Assembly (NCBI GenBank): GCA_030044475.1
Contig: JASHVP010000044.1
Location: 1-7,721, forward strand
Source of the DNA: Thermoplasmata archaeon
Lineage (GTDB): Archaea > Thermoplasmatota > Thermoplasmata > Lutacidiplasmatales > UBA184
Direction: 5' to 3'
Length of the DNA stretch: 7,721 bases
A program made the translations under genes and the position numbers. Shown here piece after piece: positions 4,856 to 7,721 of this stretch. The first letter of the stretch is position 1. The number at the start of each line of letters is the position of its first letter. Below the pieces are notes generated by a model. The model was not told the origin of the DNA and did not search any database. It saw nothing but the letters and a program-made list of their open reading frames with translations.

Positions 4856-5563
4856 GTGGCGGGCTCGGGGACCGGTCGATCGATCCGCGTCGTCCCCGGC
4901 GAGATCGCGTCCGGCACGGTGACGGTCCGGCTCGCGATCCCGACGGGCGCCCAGCCCGCGTGGCCGCCGTTCCGTCGATTGGCCGAGGGCATCGCGTCGC
5001 GGGGACGCCGGCTCCCGGCCCATGCCCACGAGCGGGAGGACGTCCTGACCTACATCGTCGAGGGGTTCGCCTCGTACCAGCTGGAGGGCGGTCCGGTGGA
5101 GTCGCTCCCGCACGGCGCCGCTCGCCTGCTCACCGCGGTGGCCCGGGCGAGTCACCGGGTCGACCCGGCCGAGGGCGCGTCGATCCGGTGGTTCAACCTC
5201 GTCGTCGGGCTCCCCCGCTCGTTCGCCGGTCCGGACCGCCTCCAGGCCGCCGGGCCGAACGTCGCGCCCGTCGAGATCGACAACGTCGCGGTCCGCAAGC
5301 TCGTTGGTCCCCGGGGACCGATGCAATCCGGGTCCGGTCTCGTCTGCGAGACGTTGACGTTCGAGCAGGAGAGCACCACGTTCCGACGCGTCGGCGCCGG
5401 ATCCCGCGCGCTGCTGTACGCTTCGGGCGGCGACGGTTCGGTCGACGAGCAGCCGCTCAGCCCCGGGGAGACCGCCCTGATCGAGGGGGTCCCCGGGGTC
5501 TCGGTCCGCGGCCGTCCCGGATTTCGGGCGATCTGGGCGAGCGCGCCCACCGAACCGACGTAG
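4856..5563 (+). CDS. Pirin-like bicupin protein
   Basis: The protein has 235 residues and a GTG start fixed by a TATA box at -27. The N-terminal cupin (about 20-120) carries the pirin metal motif in altered form: H56 and H58 in PAHAHEREDVLTYIVEG (compare H.H...E.VTYVLEG in pirins), and a third His at H100 in LLTAVARASHRVDP. In classical pirins (human PIR, E. coli YhhW) the third His is followed by Ser-Glu, the Glu being the fourth iron ligand. Here that position is V102, so the metal site is incomplete or different. The C-terminal cupin (about 140-232) is the usual degenerate second barrel, with LSPGETALIEG near the end. YhhW-type pirins have quercetinase activity and PIR acts as a redox-sensitive nuclear cofactor; neither role can be assigned here. 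It stands alone, convergent with the second VOC gene. Confidence 0.75.
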   Translation: MAGSGTGRSIRVVPGEIASGTVTVRLAIPTGAQPAWPPFRRLAEGIASRGRRLPAHAHEREDVLTYIVEGFASYQLEGGPVESLPHGAARLLTAVARASHRVDPAEGASIRWFNLVVGLPRSFAGPDRLQAAGPNVAPVEIDNVAVRKLVGPRGPMQSGSGLVCETLTFEQESTTFRRVGAGSRALLYASGGDGSVDEQPLSPGETALIEGVPGVSVRGRPGFRAIWASAPTEPT

Positions 5564-5588
5564 CCCGATCGCCGCCGGCCGGTTCCGA

Positions 5589-5602
5589 CCACCGATCGGT
5601 GG
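5589..5602. terminator. 14-base perfect palindrome between convergent genes
   Basis: CCACCGATCGGTGG is self-complementary and lies in the 40-base gap between the pirin-like stop (5561-5563) and the stop of the opposing VOC gene (5604-5606), directly abutting the latter. The placement suggests a bidirectional terminator or a boundary site. There is no poly-T on either side. Confidence 0.45.
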
Positions 5603-5603
5603 C

Positions 5604-5969
5604 CTACGCTTCGTGCAGGACGAGGACGTTCCCGTCCGGGTCCTCGAAGACCGCCTCGTGCCCCCACGGCTCTCGCTTCGGGGGCTGGGAGAACCGAACG
5701 CCCCGTTGCTCCAGCCGACGATGCTCGGCCGACAGGTCGTGGGTCGTCAGCACGAGACCGCGCAACGACCCGGCCGGCATCGAGTCGAACCACGTCACGA
5801 GCGTCAGGGAGACCGGACTGCCCTCGGGGGCGACCTGAACCCGTCGCATGCCGGGGACGCTGGAGTCGTCGCGGAGCAGGCGGAAGCCGAGGGTGTCGAC
5901 GTAGAACGCCTTCGCCCGGTCGACGTCGGAGACCGGGACGGAGACGACCTGGATCCCGCGTACGCCCAG
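5604..5969 (-). CDS. VOC-family (glyoxalase/bleomycin-resistance-like) protein, start unclear
   Basis: About 121 residues of VOC domain: GIQVVSVPVSDVDRAKAFY and DTLGFR (module 1), then GLVLTTHDLSAEHRRLEQRG, FSQPPKREPWG, and AVFEDPDGNVLVLHEA (module 2, ending in the usual DPDGN strand and a terminal Glu). Q7 (counting from 5969) and E120 occupy VOC metal-ligand positions. The PPxxxPWG segment is frequent in a broad subfamily of unknown substrate. No ATG, GTG or TTG occurs at the natural N-terminus; the frame is open back to an ATG at 6167, but the region 5970-6167 is shadow sequence of the GNAT gene. Translation therefore begins at an unusual codon (CTG at 5969 is the nearest), or follows a -1 frameshift from GNAT, or a base was lost in the assembly. 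It appears co-transcribed with GNAT. Confidence 0.8.
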   Translation of the reverse strand: MGVRGIQVVSVPVSDVDRAKAFYVDTLGFRLLRDDSSVPGMRRVQVAPEGSPVSLTLVTWFDSMPAGSLRGLVLTTHDLSAEHRRLEQRGVRFSQPPKREPWGHEAVFEDPDGNVLVLHEA

Positions 5970-6502
5970 GTTGCCGGTCGTTGGGGTCCGGCGGTAGATG
6001 AGCGGGCCGATGCGTCCAGCCGATAGGTGAGCTCCTCGATCTCCCGGCCCCGGGCGGGGGCGAAGCTGGAGTTCGACCGGATCCGGACGAAGCCGGCCTT
6101 CTCGAGGACCCGGATGGAGGCGAGGTTGTCGCTCGCCACGCCCGCGAAGAGGGGGCGTTCGGGCCATCGCCGAACGAACTCCCGGAGCGCCTCCGTGGCG
6201 ATTCCCCGACCCCAGTAGGACCGCCCGATCCAGTACCCGACCGAGGGACGCCCCTCGAAGTCGAACCGGACGAGGTATCCCACGACCGACCCCTCCCAGA
6301 CGATCGTCTGCCGCACGACCGCCGGGTCCGCCGACGTCCGACGCCAGTGGTCGTCGAAGGCGGCCCGGTCCCCGAGCCGATCCGACCCGAAGGCGGCCCG
6401 CCAGTGCGCGTCCGCGTCCTGCTCGATCTCGAAGAATCGGTCCAGGTCGCTCGGGGCGACGTCGCGCAGGTGCACGGAGGGCCCCGAGCCGGCGGTCGCC
6501 AC
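5804..6502 (-). CDS. GNAT-family N-acetyltransferase with out-of-frame run-on tail
   Basis: It starts at GTG 6502. The GNAT domain fills residues 10-165: a VHLRDVAPSDLDRFFEIEQD start, strand 4 in TIVWEGSVVGYLVRF, the acetyl-CoA pyrophosphate loop R94-SYW-G98-R-G100-IA in WIGRSYWGRGIATEAL, and motif B N126LASIRVLEKAGF. The arrangement resembles the RimJ/RimL branch, which acetylates protein N-termini, amino acids or antibiotics; the acceptor is unknown. The domain should stop at about residue 165 (base 6008, EELTYRLDA). The frame instead continues another 67 codons to 5804 through Ser/Arg-rich sequence that is the VOC gene in the wrong frame. The natural stop therefore seems to be missing. The VOC frame is the -1 frame, so a single-base event would either terminate GNAT properly or fuse GNAT to VOC. 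No clear promoter is seen upstream; it is divergent from hemA across 169 bases. Confidence 0.85.
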   Translation of the reverse strand: MATAGSGPSVHLRDVAPSDLDRFFEIEQDADAHWRAAFGSDRLGDRAAFDDHWRRTSADPAVVRQTIVWEGSVVGYLVRFDFEGRPSVGYWIGRSYWGRGIATEALREFVRRWPERPLFAGVASDNLASIRVLEKAGFVRIRSNSSFAPARGREIEELTYRLDASARSSTAGPQRPATWAYAGSRSSPSRSPTSTGRRRSTSTPSASACSATTPASPACDGFRSPPRAVRSP

Positions 6503-6639
6503 GGACGCCCGAGGACGACGGTCGGATGACGGTGACGGCCGTTCGCGACCGACGGCGGCGGAGGGGCTCGCCGGAACGGCGACCGAGGTGGCGCCGACCC
6601 GGCGGCCGGTCCGCCCCCGGGGCGGTTCATACCCCGCGA

Positions 6640-6646
6640 CATAAAC
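6640..6646 (+). promoter_or_regulatory. TATA-like box of hemA
   Basis: ACATAAA is the only A/T cluster in the divergent gap apart from a weak CATA at 6629-6632. It is centred about 29 bases before ATG 6672, consistent with a leaderless or nearly leaderless transcript. Confidence 0.5.
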
Positions 6647-6671
6647 CGAGCCGCCCGTTCAATCGACCGTC

Positions 6672-7721
6672 ATGGCCGGCGACGCACTGGGGTCGTCGTC
6701 GTGGGCCCCGTCGCGATCCCCGTCCGAGCCGTCCGCCGAACCTCCCCTCGACCGGCGGCTGCGCCTCGTCGTCCTCGAGCAGAGTCTGGTCTCGGTCGGG
6801 ATCGAGCAGCTGGAGGCGACCGTGGCCGCCCTCCCCGCGAGCCGCCTCGACGGCTGGTTCGTCGAGGAGTCCGGCCTGCGGGAGGTCGCCTATCTCCGAA
6901 CGTGCCAGCGGGCGGTCGTCGCCGCGGTCACCGATGGCTCCGTGACCGGACCGGAGCTCGGGCAGCGCCTCGGGGCGCCGGGGCCGTGGACCCTCTGGCT
7001 CGATGCCGCGGGCGTGCACCGTCTGTACCGGATCGCCGCCGGTCTGGAGTCGTGTGCGCCGGGCGAACGAGAGATCCGGGCGCAGGTCCGCGCGGTCGCG
7101 GGCTCCGTCCGCAGCCGCCACCCCCGGCCGATCCTCCGACCGCTGCTCCACAGCGCGGCCGATGCGGCCGCGTCGCTCGATCGGGACGGCGCGGACTCGG
7201 TGGCGGACCTCGGGGTCGACTGGCTGGTGCGCCGCCTGCCGGGGGACCGGTCCGGCCAGGTGGCGGTCGTCGGGGTCGGGACGGTCGGCCGGCGGGCCGC
7301 CGAACGCCTCGCCCCGTACGCCACCGTGACGGTCGTCTACCGAACGCGGCCGCCCGACCCGTCGTGGGTCGACCGCTGGAACGTCCGGCCCCGTCCGTCG
7401 TCCGACCTGCGGGCGGTCCTGACCGGGGTCGATGCGGTGGTGGCCGCCGCAAAGACGACCGGGCGCGTGCTGGGAGCGGCCGAACTGCCGACCCCGACGG
7501 GCGGCGGCCCGCGCTGGTTCGTCGACCTGGGACTTCCTCGGAACATCGACCCGGAGGTCACCCGGCGACCCGGCGTCGAGCTCGTCGACCTGGATGGACT
7601 GCCCCGGGACCCGACGGCCTCGGCGCGGGTCGCGACCCTCGCCCAGGCGATCGACGCCGCGGCCGCCGACGGGGTGCGGGAGTTCGCGAGCGCCGCCGCC
7701 GAGCCGTGGGTCACCGAGCTG
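6672..7721 (+). CDS. hemA: Glutamyl-tRNA reductase (HemA), partial, runs off right edge
   Basis: The first 350 codons are present without a stop. GluTR reduces Glu-tRNA(Glu) with NADPH to glutamate-1-semialdehyde, the first committed step of C5-pathway heme and siroheme synthesis. The catalytic domain shows REVAYLRTCQR at 70-80 with nucleophile C78 (family motif STCNR), H116 in VHRLYRIAAGLESCAPGE, and GE-x-x-I at 131-135. The NADPH domain shows VAVVGVGTVGRRAAERL (197-213; G201, G203, G206), KTTGRVLG, and FVDLGLPRNIDPEV (283-296). The C-terminal dimerisation helix begins near residue 320 and is cut. Departures from the family: Asn of TCNR is Gln (Q79), the Gln of GExQI is Glu (E134), and a Ser/Pro-rich extension of roughly 25 residues precedes the first strand, so the Cys lies at 78 instead of about 50. 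ATG 6672 is the only start that fits, and a TATA-like box supports it. Other hem genes may follow outside the window. Confidence 0.9.
   Translation, partial: MAGDALGSSSWAPSRSPSEPSAEPPLDRRLRLVVLEQSLVSVGIEQLEATVAALPASRLDGWFVEESGLREVAYLRTCQRAVVAAVTDGSVTGPELGQRLGAPGPWTLWLDAAGVHRLYRIAAGLESCAPGEREIRAQVRAVAGSVRSRHPRPILRPLLHSAADAAASLDRDGADSVADLGVDWLVRRLPGDRSGQVAVVGVGTVGRRAAERLAPYATVTVVYRTRPPDPSWVDRWNVRPRPSSDLRAVLTGVDAVVAAAKTTGRVLGAAELPTPTGGGPRWFVDLGLPRNIDPEVTRRPGVELVDLDGLPRDPTASARVATLAQAIDAAAADGVREFASAAAEPWVTEL

Noticed and set aside
5970..6015. Programmed -1 frameshift site between GNAT and VOC
   Set aside because: No X XXY YYZ slippery heptamer in the GNAT frame is visible; the nearest run, A-CCC-CAA, does not fit the pattern. 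A sequencing indel or mutation is simpler.
5970..6167. VOC start at ATG 6167
   Set aside because: The 66 extra residues are a shadow of the GNAT C-terminal half with no VOC similarity, and would overlap a well-supported gene on the same strand.
1..7721. CRISPR arrays, insertion sequences, rRNA genes
   Set aside because: No regularly spaced direct repeats, no transposase motifs or terminal inverted repeats, and no rRNA-like sequence were seen on either strand.

Overview
The window is very GC-rich and gene-dense. It most likely comes from an archaeon, tentatively a high-GC member of Thermoplasmatota; that lineage is an inference from style, not from a marker gene. The main evidence is promoter architecture. 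In front of several genes a short AT-rich TATA-like box sits 24-29 bases upstream of the start codon with no Shine-Dalgarno sequence, which is the pattern of leaderless archaeal transcripts. Examples are the membrane protein at 1430, the pirin-like gene at 4856 and hemA at 6672. Proteins are Arg-rich rather than strongly acidic, which argues against a haloarchaeon.

Layout. Bases 1-535 hold decayed sequence: a 5'-truncated MarR-like regulator fragment on the minus strand and, divergent to it, the N-terminus of a zinc-type alcohol dehydrogenase/quinone reductase that loses its frame after about 50 codons. Two small minus-strand genes follow: a glyoxalase-like (VOC) protein (508-912) and a four-helix membrane protein (1035-1430). 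A DUF488 (YeaO-like) gene on the plus strand (1668-2144) runs tail-to-tail into the next operon and overlaps it.

The centre (2043-4430) is a compact minus-strand arsenic operon in the order arsR, arsM, arsC, aquaporin, with junctions of a 4-base overlap, 5 bases and 6 bases. Its promoter carries a clear ArsR-type inverted repeat (4391-4430) over the TATA box. The pathway can be read as follows: ArsR senses As(III) and derepresses; ArsC reduces arsenate to arsenite; ArsM methylates arsenite; the aquaglyceroporin-like channel lets arsenite (or a methylated product) leave down its gradient. No ArsB or Acr3 pump is visible in the window. Divergent from arsR is a 64-residue Cys-rich (zinc-ribbon-like) protein.

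To the right lie a pirin-like bicupin (4856-5563, plus), then on the minus strand a second VOC-domain gene and a GNAT acetyltransferase that run into each other out of frame (5604-6502). The 5' part of a divergent glutamyl-tRNA reductase gene (hemA, first enzyme of C5-pathway tetrapyrrole synthesis) runs off the right edge.
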